Positions 9,838 through 23,700 are shown, counted from the stretch's first letter. The stretch: DNA of 64,000 nt from Gamsiella multidivaricata (GCF_025024155.1 NW_026251738.1:1-64000), one strand, 5' to 3'. Translations and numbers: made by a program. The notes: generated from the sequence alone by a model not told the origin.

Positions 9838-12800
9838 CGCAAGTGGGGAGGTAAAGATAAATAAAGGCGCGTTGTTGACCGAGAGGAAAAGATAAGTAGC
9901 CTTCGTACTGTAAAGCGATGCTTGTTAGAGCGTAAGGAATGTGGAGGGTCTTTGGGCTGGAGGCTAGGGATGACACGATATGCGCATGGGAATGAGATGC
10001 GTTAGATTCGATGCGTTAGATTCGATGCGTTGGGTATTTGTGTGTATGAGAGCTAATGAGGGAGAGAGAGTTGTGTGAGCCTGGGTCAAGCAAGGTGCAA
10101 TCAGCATTGCTCGGAAGCGATCTCTGGTTGCACGTACGCTGACCCATGTTCATGCATATGCCTGTCGGCTCATGGTTACTTTACTTACGACTTTTGACAT
10201 TATCAGCCAGCGAAAATTTGTGTCTCGGGCGGTTATCGGGGTACTCGCACTTGGATTCGCTCACCAGAGAGCCAGGAGTGAAGCAAAAGAAGAGTGTTCG
10301 ACGGGCGCAGTGCAACGCGTTATCGAATCGAGCAGGGACAAGCAGGCGAGGACGGAGATGGAAGATAGGATATCAAGCTGCGGAAGAGAGTGCGTATGTG
10401 TGATCCGGCGCTTTTGGTGGATAATAAAGAAAAAGTGTGTAGAATGGACGCGTTTTGATAATAAAGTACAAGCTAAAATGAAAGAGTTCACAAGGCAAAG
10501 AAGCAGCTGGGGGGAATATAAACAAAGCAGTAGCTGTTGAAGAACAATGGACAGGCTAAGCAGAACTGAGAATTAATGGAAGGGAGGAAACAATGTGTTG
10601 CGATGTGCACGATAGTGATTTATCGGGGCTGTGTGTATGTGAGTGACAATGTTGTTTTCTTTGTTTAGGTTGTGTACCCTGCGCAGAAAGAAGGAAACGA
10701 ACAAATAAAAGCGATCAGAAGAGATAGGCAAAGCAAAGAACAGAAAGAGCGGAAGTGAAGCGGAAGACGAAGAAAAAGGTGTAACAAGAGAAGTGGGCGA
10801 GCGTGATATCTATTTAAAAGGAAAAAAAAAAAAAAAAGCAATGGGGGGATAAACGAACGGTGGCTGTGGATGTAGATGTAAAAGAGAAAGAGAAGGAGAG
10901 AGAGAGAGAGCGAGAGAGAGAGAGAGGGAGCGGAAAGGATGGATGATTGAGTGGGCGTAAGGAATATGTGATGAATGACAATAGAGATAGTATACTAATA
11001 ATAATATGGTGAAGCATAAGCTAAGTTGAAGTTGAAGTTGAAGTCGAGGAAGGAGAAGGCATAAAGAGAACAGCAGCAAATTGCAAAGTCAGAAATGTCA
11101 CTATCGTTTGGCAATCTGAAGGGAAATGAAGAGGAACAGCAGCAATCGCAACAACAATAGCACAGGTACACAGGCACAGTTACGAAGAAAAGGACTAATG
11201 TGGGTGTGTATGAAGAAAAGTGTATTTTTAACAGGGCTGATGAGACAGGAAGGAATGTGTGGGCAGGTAGCCAATTGATGATATGCGGAAGTGTGTGTTG
11301 CTGTAAAATGAAATGCGATAATAAAGAGCGGTAATAATAATAATTATAGTGATAACAATAAAGCGGTGATGAGCCTTAAAAAACCCGACCCTTTGCTTTA
11401 AGAGCTATCGACGGAGTGAACGCTCTCGTTAGCGGGACTGAGCTGGGCTCGTTGGGGTGGAGTGATTGCCGGTGGGTGCTGAGACGAGGAGGGGATCTGA
11501 AGAACAGGAAGAAGAAGAAGAGGGCGAATTTGATGTTTGTAAAGCGATATCCGCGTTTGGGAAGAGGAGTGGATGTTGATTTTGGGTTTGCTCTTTGGGT
11601 GGAGACACAAAATCAAATTCAAAACGGACGAAGACTGTATTACTTTGGAAGTGACAGAGAGACAAGAAGCAGGGTGGGGGATCGGACGAGGAAAGGGTCG
11701 TGCAGGGAATGAAAGGAAGAAGGAAGACACGGGTAGTGGAGAAAAGGATGTAAAGTAGGAAACAGCGGTCGATGTAATGGTGGGGAGTAGAAGTGTGAGG
11801 GAGGCGGCGTGAGGAAGAGATGTGAAGGTGGTCAGTGCAATTGAAATATTCTTTTCAATACAATGGCCCAATAATGAATAAACAATATAAAGCGTTAATG
11901 AAGCGAAGTGGAATGAGAGAATGAGACAAAGAAGGAATGAGGAATGAGGAAAGTGCTGATCTTACAGTGGGAAGGAGTCAATCACGACGATATAGCAAAG
12001 AGTCGGCGGAGAAGGAAGAAGGAGGGGGAGAAGAAGAAGAAGAAGAAGAAGAAGGAAGAGGAAGGAAGAGAACAAAGGAAGAGGAAAGGAGTGAAGAAGA
12101 AATTGAAGGGCCAATTGACTCCTCCCATTGAATAGACGACAGTTCCGAGTTACGCACAGAAGGAACCCTTTTTGGTGTTCGAGTTCAGATACTGATGCCC
12201 AGTCTGGCACTTTGCCTGCCAATCCCGTCAATCCTCGGGTCTTCTGGTTGCCATTTGTATAAAGTAGTTGCCATTGCACGTGCAGACACAGAGAAGACAA
12301 ACAAAAAGGCAAAGACAGCGCGATGTGATACTATATGATACCGACGATGATGATGGTTCTGGAGTACACCTGTTCTACCTGCGTCTGTCCGCTGCTGGTA
12401 GAGCAGCGACAGGGAGACAGAGAAACAGATCGAAGCCCCGCCCCCTCTCCAGTCTCCAATGACCGATGTGCTGCTGTGAAATGTATATTGGCTACTCGTA
12501 AAAAGAGAGCGTATACGATCTGTCCGTTGGACGGAAAGACACATGCATGCATACATAGACTACACACTTTCACACTTTCACAAACTACATTCGTAGGACT
12601 ACTGTAGTCGACTGAACTCCGTTTATTTAATATTTCAGTGAACAAAGAGCGAAGAGGACGAACGGTGAATACCATGCTCCAGGTACGTCGTATTGTATGC
12701 ACTGCACCACAAGAAGATACAATTCGGATATCCGCTACTCGATGTGTAGTCCTATTCGATATTCGGTTTTCGATGTTCGGGTGCGAGTACGCAAAGCACC

Positions 12801-13072
12801 AACCACCGGATCCCATCCAGCCCTTTCGCTTTTTCCCCTCAACTTACCCCTGCTTTTTCATTTTCCATGGATGGGATCAACTCCTTCGCTGCTTTCTTCC
12901 TGAGAACATCTTTCTTTTTTTTCCCCCTCTGGTGTATGTCTGTGAATCAACCTAAAGCCCGCGTGGGTGGAATCTGGGCTTTTGTCTTCTTGCAATTTCC
13001 TGCGCCGCTAGGAATAATATCCATAAACCTCGATTTGTTATTTTTTTACCGCGATCTACCAGCAGTAGCAGT

Positions 13073-13103
<31 letters not shown>

Positions 13104-14100
13104 TTTCACTAAATCCGGCGCATGAACCAGTGTAATAAATTGTAGACTAGTATTCCGAATCTTCAGGGCTCTGCTTTTTTTTTTGTATTGTCATACATTC
13201 AACACTCTGCTTGTTCTCCTTGAGCGAACGATGTATAATGAATAGGTCGGCTGGGATTGCCTTGTTATTATCTTGTGGACACATGGAGGTCTATTGATAG
13301 AAAGCTAATCGTTTTTTTTAACGATTGTTTTTCTGATGTTGATGATCAATCCTGTTCTCGGACGTCTTACTGGAGGATGTGTTCCTGAATTGAACTATGA
13401 TATGACTCTTACGAGCAATCCAGAGACCTCTTCTTTTTGTACTAGCGTATACCTTTATACACTTTTTTTATTTTCGTTGACTTTCTTTCATGCTTCGGTT
13501 CCCAACTAGCGTATTAGCGCAAGCCAGAAAGCACGCATGAAAGCAAGCATGAAAGCAAGATCGCAAGCAATATCGCAGGTAGGCAAAGGAAGCACTTGCG
13601 TATGCGCAGTTTCTTTATGCATCCTTTGTGTGGTCACTGCTTGTCCACGTCCTTCTGTCCCTCCTTGCCTTGTTCCTGTCTCATCTCAACCCAGTTCGAG
13701 CTTTGGTTGGTTATGCCCGCGTTGGCGTCAATTTGTCTCATTGATCTGTCATGCAATGCAACAAAAGGTTATGGAGCCCCGATGGCTTCATTCTCCTCGT
13801 ATATCCGTGCGTTGAAGAAAAAGAAGTGATCAAACGGATAAGCGGGATAGTGAACAAGCGGTAGATTCTATTTTTTTAGGACATGCAGACATGAAATGGT
13901 GGTGCTTAGCCGAGGCTGTTGATGTTGTTGTTTGATCTGCATTGTTGTATGTACAGTACACATTGATGCTCATGCAATGTGCATGTATGCTACTCCGAGA
14001 AAATAGAAAAGTAAGCAAGCTGGTGGTGGTGGTACAGGGTCAACAAACACGAAACTTGGCACTTTTGAATTTTTTTTTTTGCACAGGCACATGCACCTAC
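9838..14100. other. gene-poor, partly purine-rich intergenic region
   Basis: No coding region could be supported. The left part is probably leader and promoter of the minus-strand Myb gene at 7513-9837. Purine-rich plus-strand tracts occur at about 10680-11120 and 11880-12110, including GAGAGA and GAAGAA runs, and an A16 run lies at 10822-10837. The long open frames over these tracts are compositional artefacts. A CAG microsatellite lies at 13075-13102. From about 12600 to 14100 the DNA is mixed sequence with no recognisable element. Confidence 0.5.
13075..13102. repeat. CAG microsatellite
   Basis: Nine near-perfect CAG units follow a degenerate AGCAGTAGCAGTAACAG lead-in. No supported gene contains it. 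Confidence 0.8.
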
Positions 14101-14107
14101 ACAGGTA

Positions 14108-14182
14108 ATAATATATTATAATGCCTACCTCCCAGGTAGCCCTCGACGCGTTCCTGAAAATAAAATATTTTTAGCGCGTCGA
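14108..14182. repeat. three consecutive inverted repeats
   Basis: Within 75 bp there is a perfect 12-bp AT palindrome (14108-14119), a 6-bp stem with a CCC loop (CTACCT/AGGTAG, 14125-14139), and an 8-bp stem TCGACGCG/CGCGTCGA (14143-14150 with 14175-14182) around an AT-rich loop. The last one contains ACGCGT, the core of the fungal MCB cell-cycle element. Function is unknown. Confidence 0.55.
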
Positions 14183-16858
14183 ATGTCCGTACTACGGCAG
14201 ACTATATTCCAGTTCAACCGAATTGATTCATTTCAGTCCAATCCGATCCAATTCAATTCAATCCAACAGAAATCGAATCGCGCTTTGTCCGGGTGTGTCT
14301 GACACATGTCCATACAGAATGCGCCGAATTGTCACATGAGTCTACTTGAGAAAAAGAAAAGCGCGTCTGTCCATGCCACTCACACACCCACACATCCATA
14401 CACACAGCGAAAAGCCCTTGCAGCATTATCCTTTTATTATTCCTTATGCTTAATACTTTTATTCATTTTGACTGGCCTTGGCTTTTCTTATTTAATGTCT
14501 TCACACGGTTGCTCTCTTTGAATGGCAGAAACATATTTTATGCGCATACACATTTAATATTCGTTATTCATATTAGTACCTCTATCTATTTTACATTGAC
14601 ACTCTACATTTGCCATGTAGACCAATGCCGCGTCCTTCCTCGATCGGACCATGCTCATTATCATTTTCATCATCATTACCACCATCACTATTATCATTAT
14701 CATTAGCTTGCTTGGTCACTACTAATCCCTTTTTAGTCTTTTCTAATGAACACGCTGAGAGCGACCAAGAACAAGAGCATTGGAAAGGAGGGGCGCGAAC
14801 CCATTACATTCTGTAATCCGTAAGAGCGCCCTCAATTTGCGCACGAGACAGGGGCTGAAGAACTCAGTTCTATCCAACCCGGTCCGACTTGACTTTTGGT
14901 TTTGCACTTGCTCTCAACCAATCGCGGCGGACGTTCACCTCTTCCTCCAGGGACAATTTTGTCTTTGCTTTCCCAACCCAACGGCTTCCTATTTCACCCA
15001 TCTCCCCATCGCTCTGTCCCTGTATGTCTCTGCGTGTCCCTGTTCCTGAGACGAAGGCCAAGCAGACACCTAAATTTATGCCTCGGCTTCATTGATTGAA
15101 ACGCAATGGATTGTTGACAACGGGGACCAAAACCGTTTCCCTACCTGGTCGTCTTCCGATCACTTGGGAGGGAAAGGCAGGACCTTGGCGAAGAACAGAC
15201 TGCCATGTGGGCTTACTGGCTGCCTACAATATATCCATCTACACACCCATTTAGAAGCCAGGCAAGCATATGTCGTAGATCATGATTACCGCTGTTGCTG
15301 GGAGGGGGTTTTTTCCCCTCTCTTTCATATGATGACAGGATACGCTTCCTAAGCTGCTTTCCTTATGTATTTGATCTTTTTTCGCCTTTTTTCTTCTTCA
15401 TGACAGCTCAGCTACTGTAGGTAATAGTGTATTGTTTTTGGCTTGGGGCTCCTTTTCGTTCTCACAAGCCAGGCCAATACCCATGTGCCTTTTGCCTTTT
15501 GCCTTTTGCCTTTTGCCTTTTGCCTTTTTTTTTTTTTTTTTTTTTCAAGCGTCTTCGGTCGGGCTCCAAGGAGAGGGCGGTGAGGAATGCAGTAGTCATG
15601 TACTGTAGACAGCCAAAAATGTACACAAATGCACGAAAACTTCATACAGTATCTTCTTTATTGTTGTTGTCATTGTACCGTTAGAAGCCTTCCTATTCGC
15701 GTTCACTTGTCTACTTGTAGAAAATGATTAAATGAGGGAAAAAATAAACAGCAACAACCGGTTTTTACGCATTCCTTGAGTAAGATTCTATCCACGTAGG
15801 TACCTACATTGCACATATAAAACTTTGAAATATCTTTGTGTTGCTGGTTTATGCGTAGCGTTTTCTTCGGGACCCCTTTAAAAGTTCTAAGCGCCGCCTG
15901 CGCCTGTGCTGATGTGCAACTGAAAACGAAAAGAGCGTCATGAACATGTTCGCCACGCCACTGCACATTTTTTACTTTTTATTAGTTTCACATTTTGAAT
16001 GACAAGAACAAAGAAGTGGGCCAGATGGTTCGACGAGGACCTTCATTCACCTTTCGATCTTTTGATCTTTCGGACCACATGCGAGCTGGAAAAAAAAAAA
16101 AAGAATTCAGGTTATTATCGATAAAGAATGCGGACGAAAGATGCAATCCATTGGCTATCCAAAGATGTGTTACATATCATTCCTGTGTGTGCGTACCTCG
16201 ATACTTTTTAAATGTTCCATGCGACATTGAAGGAATGTTAGACTACTCTGTCATGCAATGGCTGTCGGTAAATAGTCCATTTGTCTGCTTACCCGCTCGA
16301 CTGGCTGCCTGTGGTGGAAGCAACAACGAACTACCTAACCGAGGCCTGTGTGCGTATTTGTTTGCAGTTGTAGTTTGCCGCCGTATTGTTAGCATAGTGA
16401 TGTCTGTGTATCTTCGCAGGTGCCTGCTGCAATTGTATGCATGCACATGCACCGACTGAATTGAATATTGCATGTAAAAATAAGTTAATTCGAAGGCATA
16501 TGTTGCATGAATAAAATAATGGTTCTATGTACAGTATGTAAGAATTCATCCATCCTCGACTCAAGGATTACCCCTTCTTTTTGCACCGTGATCGGAAGAG
16601 AGCGAGGAACTCGAAGAACAGCTATGGGCTGGGCTTGTATGTCCTGGACTATGTATTGCAGACAACAGCACAGGGCTCTCATCGCATACATATCATTCCT
16701 TTTGTTCTTCTTTAGTCTCACAAAGTTAATGGCACGTTCAGCTATCATCTCCGTCTATCGCGCCTTAAAGACCTGTATACAATACAGAGATGGAATGTTA
16801 CACAGGTATGTCTCTCGTATGTAAATCTTGATATGCGCCGCTCCAATGGGCGCTTCTT
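14183..16858. other. intergenic region with simple repeats
   Basis: No supported gene is present. The main visible feature is a heptanucleotide array ending in a long T run (15486-15545). A tRNA-like B-box sequence near 14785-14860 was considered and not accepted. An A12 run lies near 16090. Confidence 0.45.
15486..15545. repeat. (GCCTTTT)n array followed by T21
   Basis: About five to six copies of GCCTTTT run directly into 21 T residues (15525-15545). The homopolymer looks like an expansion of the repeat's own T tract, or the reversed A-rich tail of a retroelement on the minus strand. Confidence 0.75.
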
Positions 16859-18861
16859 TTAACTATTGAAGGGCAGAGCTAGGCATTTTCTGATCAGCGT
16901 TGTGGTCCCATCGCGCTGGAGGTCGGCCTTGAGGTCTAATTTATGTACTGAGTCATATGCTGATGACCAATGGCCGCCACAGCCTGGGTTGGGGCAGATG
17001 AGCGAGCGGCCCTGAGCTGGACTCTCTAGTGGCATCTGCAGCATGCCAGCATCCCCTCGTCGGCGGCCTATATGCACAACGGTATTTGTAGCAGTAGGAT
17101 ATCAGAGACAAACACATATTATACTACCTTCATCAATGCGAGTAAAATGTTCTGCAGTTTCCTACGTACCTGAGCCTGGAGTCTTGGTATGACCTTGTTC
17201 GACTTGACCGGTTCTCCATTCATGTCTTTGAAGTCGCCATCATCGATGACGACCATAGGCCGTTGATGCTCGCCAATCCCTATGCAGCTTTCTGTGACGT
17301 TAACTTTCAAATATGCCATCCTTTGGACAAAGATAGGCCTCAGGACTTTTCTGGTGTGAACGACTATGGCAGTACTCTTTATATTTGGGTCGATAGCAAG
17401 CACGACGTGGGTTCCCTGACCGTCAAACTAATCCCTCCAATAGTGCATCGGAACTCGGGATCGCCTCGGTCAGGTACTTCAGCTTGGACCTCGTGGTCTC
17501 GGCTGAGGTCTTGCTAGTGCCTGCAATGTCCTCCTAATCGCCATTATTCGATTCCAACGGCTTTGTGGAGCAGAAGGCGCTGCTCTGGAAAGCGTTTTCG
17601 TTGCTGCCCTTGCCTTCTTCCAGCATTGAGTCAGACTGTAAGCGTGAGTCTTAAGCTGGCCCATCGGTTTGCAGAGTGCCAACGAGCACGTACCCCCCCC
17701 CGCCCGAGTGGTACTACCCATGACCAAGATACTTTCTTTACTTGCTGTCTTGACACCATCCTTGGTCCTTTTGTGTTCTGGTGTGGACGAAAACTGAGTC
17801 ATAAATGTGTCGAGCTGACCAAAGAATCAAAATCGAGCTCATGCAGTAAGGACTTGTTATTAGGAAATACCACCCAAGCGTGTCGATTGTAGCTGGTTTT
17901 CTTGCCATTGAAAAATAGTAAAAAACTTTTCCGGATGGGCTTGAGTCATTGCCTGGACCGCTTTGGTTCCTCCGAATGTTCTGGTCAGTTTGTTCCTGGT
18001 TTCCTTGTCTGGTCTTCTGGCCCTTAAAACAGCTTCTATGGTTCTATCAGTTGGTTTTTGCTGCTCAAGCAGAAGTTGTCCTCGTAGGCTGGCATCGGGA
18101 GATACATGGGGCGGTTTGAGGACGGCAACACGATATCGAAGATCCAAAACACGGACACCAGATTATGGACTGAAAACTCGCCGTGGTCGTCGATCGTGCT
18201 CAATAGAGCCGCCCCTTCCTGAGTCACTGTCCCTTCTGGACTCCAGATGTTAATCCGTGCAAAGACAAAGTATATCAGATCAAAGGGCTTTGATAAATGA
18301 AAAATTCAAGAATGCTCAGATTGGATGGTACAATCGCGACAGAGGACAGAGACATAAACAGAGCGCTTGCCCTTTTCTTCAACTCGGAAACAAATGCCCA
18401 GAGGCGGTGCCCGATCATATCCCCCGGTGTCTGACTAACTTGTTCAAGAAACTGAGGCGGGATCATGCCGTCGACCTACCACCTCCCTCTCTGAACCATA
18501 GCGTCCTTATTCCCAAGCATTGCCTTGAAGGATTCGAGTGTCGCTAACGCTGAGTCAAAAATCAGTACTGCATCCCTTTTACGAGCGTTCTGAAATATCC
18601 ATGGATTTATCGCGGCGGGTTCGAATACTCTTTGGTTGATATATTCTTACTATAGCAATTGAATATTGCCAGGCTTCCGTATCTGATCCAACCCATGTAG
18701 AGCTTGACAAGATCCTGAATAATCGATTCGATGTGCTGACTCGCTTCAAGGTAGTCACCCGTGCCGTAATTCTGCTGGAGTCCGCGTTGAAGGCGACGAT
18801 CAATTGGTCCAGTGTTCATCATTACTGCCGTGAAATTACTGTTTACCATGTTCCTGATCAT
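16859..18861 (-). pseudogene. decayed TnpB/Fanzor-like RuvC nuclease gene
   Basis: Pieces of one protein lie in order on the minus strand, broken by stops and frameshifts. At 17119-17403 the frame contains GTHVVLAIDPNIKSTAIVVH-like sequence (its upstream part lies just before 17403), resembling RuvC-I with its Asp. Further on comes PMVVIDDGDF, resembling the RuvC-II region of Fanzor proteins. Near 17032-17046 an adjacent frame gives DEGMLACCRCH. The frame at 16859-17077 then gives CPNPGC and LQRDGTTTLIRKCL. Together these look like a split zinc ribbon (CxxC...CxxxxC) followed by the RuvC-III Arg-Asp. Upstream fragments at 17860-18147, 18275-18466 and 18607-18861 are N-terminal candidates, and material up to 19345 may belong. 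RuvC-I to RuvC-II spacing is shorter than usual, so a deletion or a wrong family call is possible. The element is clearly dead. Confidence 0.45.
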
Positions 18862-20749
18862 ATTTCCATCGTATCACTTTTCTCTTCTTATGAGTGTTTT
18901 TGAGTTCTTATCCTCTTGCTGCCGAATTTCTTGGAGCGGTGTTTTTTCTTTACGGGGTCTCTTGGACTGGTTCTTGCCCTTGCCTTTATTCCTGGAGCTA
19001 ACTTTCCGTTTCTTGCTCTTGATGGGATCTGATTCAATCGACCGTCTCGGCTGGTGCAAACCTTTATGCTGGTCACATTTGTCTCGCAGCAACCACTTAC
19101 TCTTGGAGGAATATAATGATACTGTCCACGGTCTCCATTTTCTCGTCAATTGGGTCACTGCTTTTAGACGCCTCTTCCGAGGTCTCGGCCTTGTGGAAGA
19201 AAACTTGCTTGGGCAACTCGAGTATCTCGCTGCTTACTGCTATCTGGCTGCAATACTGATCCAGGACGCCTTGCTTGTCATCTGAACCAGATCCGTGCAG
19301 CACGGCGAGGCCCTTTGCGAACGACCGGCCTGTCACACGACCCATGTAGTCGTTGTTTGTGACGAAGCCGACGACAATCCACTAGGGTTCGCTGACCTCC
19401 AGCTTCTAAATCACATCCTCCGCAATGTACGATGTAAAGATGTGGTTACGGGGATCCTTTCTTAGAAGAGCATCTTCACCTCATAGAAGAGCATATCTAA
19501 GCCAACCGAGACAACCACATCCTGACCATGACGATGCTCAGGACTATAGATGGGAGCGATTGGAAAAAGGTGATTTGAGAAAAGAGTGCAGTAATTTAGG
19601 GCCAAGTTGCACAGCGACTGGTGCTCACGCGTTTCCTTTCCACGCAAGCCCAATCAAGGCATGGCGAAAGCGTGCAGCAGGCCAGCACGAATAATATGCA
19701 TTGTAGCCATTCAGCCAGCGATTTGGTCAAGAGTACTCAGAGTTAGTGAAACAGCATTGGAGCCGACGGAAAGAATAGCATTTTGGGCAAGTAAAAATGA
19801 AAGAAAGCTGCTCAAAGAGATGCCACTAGGTTGTTCGGGCAGGGTCCACCCAGCATGGTTTTTCAAGAAGAAAGAAGAGCGCCGGGGTTCAAAGACCAGC
19901 TACTGTTATATAAAAGGACTGCTTATGTACGTCTATAGTCAAAATGAACTTACTTTTATTCTATGAGGATTATCGTCGAGTTCATCCAGGTCTACCTCGA
20001 ACTCCTCCGACACTTCGTCGTGCCCATCTTCGGTCTCTGTGTTATTGTCCTCAGCATTTCTCTCAAACCCCAAGGGTTAACCTGAGCGCTAATTGAGATG
20101 GATACGGGCCTTGATGATATACCTTGAATTGCCTATCTCGCCAGCTTGTACACTGAGCTGACATACAAAGTTCCGTCATCTTAATGACCGACAATTGAGA
20201 TGACAACTATAGCTTAAAGAGAAAGTTCTTGACGCCAACCTAACGTAAAAACTGACACCGAACAAGAAAACTCAGCCAAAGAGACAAAAAATAATGAACA
20301 GACAATGAGATCAGGACAAATCATGTTTTCGTGTAGATTGTAGGGCGGTGACAGTAAGGGGTGTGCGCGAAAAACTGAACTATAAGGTCAAATAGTGGGT
20401 CGGGAAAGAAGGATTGGGGAGTCGAGATGTGGACAACGAGTCCCCAGTAAGGGTCTCCATGGTTTTCATAAGAGTATACGGAGCCAATTCTATTACTTCT
20501 TGTTCTGGGTTTGGTTTCTTGCTTTTTTTTTCACGTAGAGCATTCTAACTATGGCTGGTTGGGCTGTATATAGTAACTGCAAGGAGCCGAACTCGGCTGA
20601 TCTGATTCTTAAGCAAACGTCTATGAGCAAAAAGAACTGGGTCGAAATTAAGTGTTTGCGAAGCCAGTGAGAGCGATAGTGTTACAAACTGCAGTAGCAA
20701 TCGTCATTTGTCAGTGCTGTTGGACTTGCTGCGTTGGTGTTCTCGTCCT
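18862..20749. other. relic-like DNA and Myb gene 3' flank
   Basis: Minus-strand open fragments (18874-19158, Lys/Arg-rich; 19097-19345; 19462-19653) may be further N-terminal debris of the neighbouring nuclease relic, but they show no diagnostic motif. From about 19970 to 20749 there is nothing recognisable beyond the 3' flank of the 1388-residue Myb gene. Confidence 0.35.
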
Positions 20750-23700
20750 TCATAGCGCTGCCGCTGTCATTCCCGAGACTTTGGCGGTCTGGACACCACC
20801 CTCTACCTTCACCGCCTCATTCCCCATCGCAATCTCAAATCCAACAGCCTCCAATCCACTCGGTACCTTCGTTTGCGCTTCCAGCGACGCCTCCCTCGCA
20901 CGTTCCTCTGCAACGTTGACAATGTCCATCACATCCGTTGCCTTAGCTGCATCTCCTGCCAACAATAGCTCGATATCTTGCTGCTCCTCCTGCAAATGAA
21001 CGGCACCATCATCCATGTCACTCGTGGTAACGCCTGCCTTGGATGGCAACTCCGATTTCGCCACATCCTCATCGTCATCGCCTACCGATGCCACATTAAT
21101 AACCGCCTCGTCCTCCGCAGCATGTCTGTGTTGTTGAGGAGGATACCTCGCTTGCTCAGATTGGAGTCCATCATCCTCCCTCGTCAGATCCACCTCGGTC
21201 GGATCCCTCGGCGCCCGGTACGACTGCGGCATCGGCTGTCTCGATCCTCTGTGGAGCTCGGCTGAGACATGTGCTCTTCTTTCATCCGACGTCAACGGTT
21301 CTGGAGCCATATGCACGTCTCTCGATGACTTATACTTCAAGCCCACTGAGGGTAGCTGACGTGGGGTGTGCCCTGCTGATGAAGCGGATATGGATGGCCG
21401 ACTGGAGTGGTGGCGGGCCCTTCTCTGATCGTCCGTGTGGTACTGGTAGATAAACGGATGAGGATCAAACCGCACGCCCTCATAAATGTCATCGTCCATG
21501 TCTTCATAGGGGCTGACGAGCAATGGGATTCGGATCTGGGCTCGAAGGGCATCCCACCGACGGCCTTGCCTTGCCACAGCTGCTGCCAGACGCGCCATGT
21601 CGCGACCTTCCCATCGACCAGCAGCCCAGTCCATGTCGTCCTCCATCACATAATCGATATAGCCAGAGTCCCGCTCATGATCCTGACGTTGGCGTTGTGA
21701 AGAGTGAGTACTTCGACGGTTGATGTAGTAGTCCTGATCGTTGTTACTATAGTCGTAGCTCAGCCGGGATTCACGGCCCGTGCGGTTGTTGCTGGTTCGA
21801 CCCTCCGCCGGATAATCGTAGTTACGATAGCCATCTTCACCCTCCAATGGTATTTTCTCGCTGTGGCCATGCTCTCTTGCAAGGGATGTTCCCACGGTGC
21901 CCTGCTCAGAACTGCGTCCTACTGGTGAGCTGCGCTGCTTTGAGAGACGAGGTTTGTGCGGTACCTCTTTGTTTGGGTCCACCATCGGTTCCTCTGCCCG
22001 AGAATAGGAATGCGCTCGACCGGCATGCTCGTCGCCTTGTGTTTCCAAGTATGGATGGTTCGGATTGTAATGGTTTCGATAAGAGGACAATACTGAAGAA
22101 GAACGGTAGCGAGATTGCGCATTAGCATCAAATGTGTGTCCATAATCGATGTTGTGTCCGTTTCGCTTCTCATCCGACCATCGATGAAGCTCACCTGTCG
22201 ATGTGGGTCGATTGTGGTGCTCTTCGTACGTATGTGGCTCTCCTGGGTCTCTCCCACTCTTTGATAGGTTGTCCCGCTCGTCCGCTGCCCCAGTAATGTC
22301 CGCTCCCCGGTCAAAGTTACGCGCTGCTTCATACGAGTTTCCATATGCACGTGCCTCGTCCTGAGTGTATGCGACAGGTGAGCTTGGTCGGCTCGGTGTC
22401 TCGCTATCCGGAACAGCCAAAGTCGCAGCTACAGCCGTGGCTACGTCCTCGCCTTGGCTGTGGTGACGACGGCGTCTTGAAGTTGTAGAGTGCATCTCAT
22501 GACGATGTCGCTCAAAATCTCTGTCGTAGACATGGTCATCGCCGTACGCGGAGGAGTGGCCTCTGTAATCGTATGCGTATCCGGAATCTGGAGGGGGCAA
22601 TGAGTCCTCGGTATTGATCCTCCTGCGTTTGCCTCCGGCGTCATAGTACCGGTCGTATTCCATTTCCACAATGCGCGCATCCATAGGGTCCACAGTGTTG
22701 TAGTCGTATCGTTTCAACTCGGTGCCATCCTTTTTGAACCGTTTAGCGCTATCTGCATGGGGATCGTTGTACATGTGTCGTTCCTCGGGTCCCCGACGTC
22801 TATATCCTGTGGACCGGGACTCGTTTGAGGCGATCTCTGGATCCAAATCGAGGTCCATGCTCGCACCGCCCTTGCTACTGTCGTTCAGCATCTTATTATT
22901 CTTGAGGTGCCTCCTCCATTTGGACATGCACTGAGTCTGCGAGTATCCCCGGCTCTGCATCTTTTCCCCAATCACGCTCCAGACCACATTGCCAACAGGG
23001 AACTCCTTTTCAATCAAACGATACATGTACTGACTGTCCTCTTCCTTCCACTCGATGTGCTTCTGGTGCTCGCCTGTACGGGTAGGACGTGGTGACGACC
23101 CTCGGTCTTCGATTACGCCCAGCCTCTCATCGTCGTCCATTCTTTCTTTGCTCAGCCCTTCGGAATGCATCCGCTGTGAGGTCAGATCGTTGGTATTGGG
23201 TTGGGACGGACGTGATTCGATATGGAGTCTCTCCTGTCCAGCAATTGATCCTTGCCTAGATACGGTCTGATCACCACCCTGGAGTCCTTCCTCGTCCGAA
23301 AGCGCGTGCTTCTCATTCCTTCCGTCTGCTATGCCGTTGGTCTCTAGATCGATCGAAGCCTGATCAATGCTTTGCCGGTGTTTGTTGCGAGACGAGGGCT
23401 GACTGGTACTGACGAGGTGATTGGAGTTCATACTGGCCTGATTTCGATGTTGTACACGCCACCACCGAGATTTGCACTGTGTCCGATCATATCCACGTCC
23501 GGCCATCTGCTGGGATACCCAGGCCCAGTCCACCTTGCGTGATGCGAACTTGGACTCAATCAAGTGCACGAGGTAGTCGCTATCCTCCGGCTTCCACTCA
23601 ATCTTGCCAAAGTTGGTGGGTGTCGCGGCAATGGCTGAGAGCGAGCGCTCATCCTGTACCTCGTCTCGTGGCTGATTTGAGCTTGACTGTCGGCGATGTT

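Noticed and set aside
9838..13110. Numerous 60-160 codon ORFs on both strands
   Set aside because: They lie in purine-rich or simple-repeat DNA, have no motifs and no splice-consistent partners.
14785..14860. tRNA-like sequence on the minus strand with a B-box (GGGTTCGCGCCCC)
   Set aside because: The anticodon arm would need a 10-base loop, and no 5' acceptor strand pairs with the 3' end. At most it is a tRNA-derived fragment.
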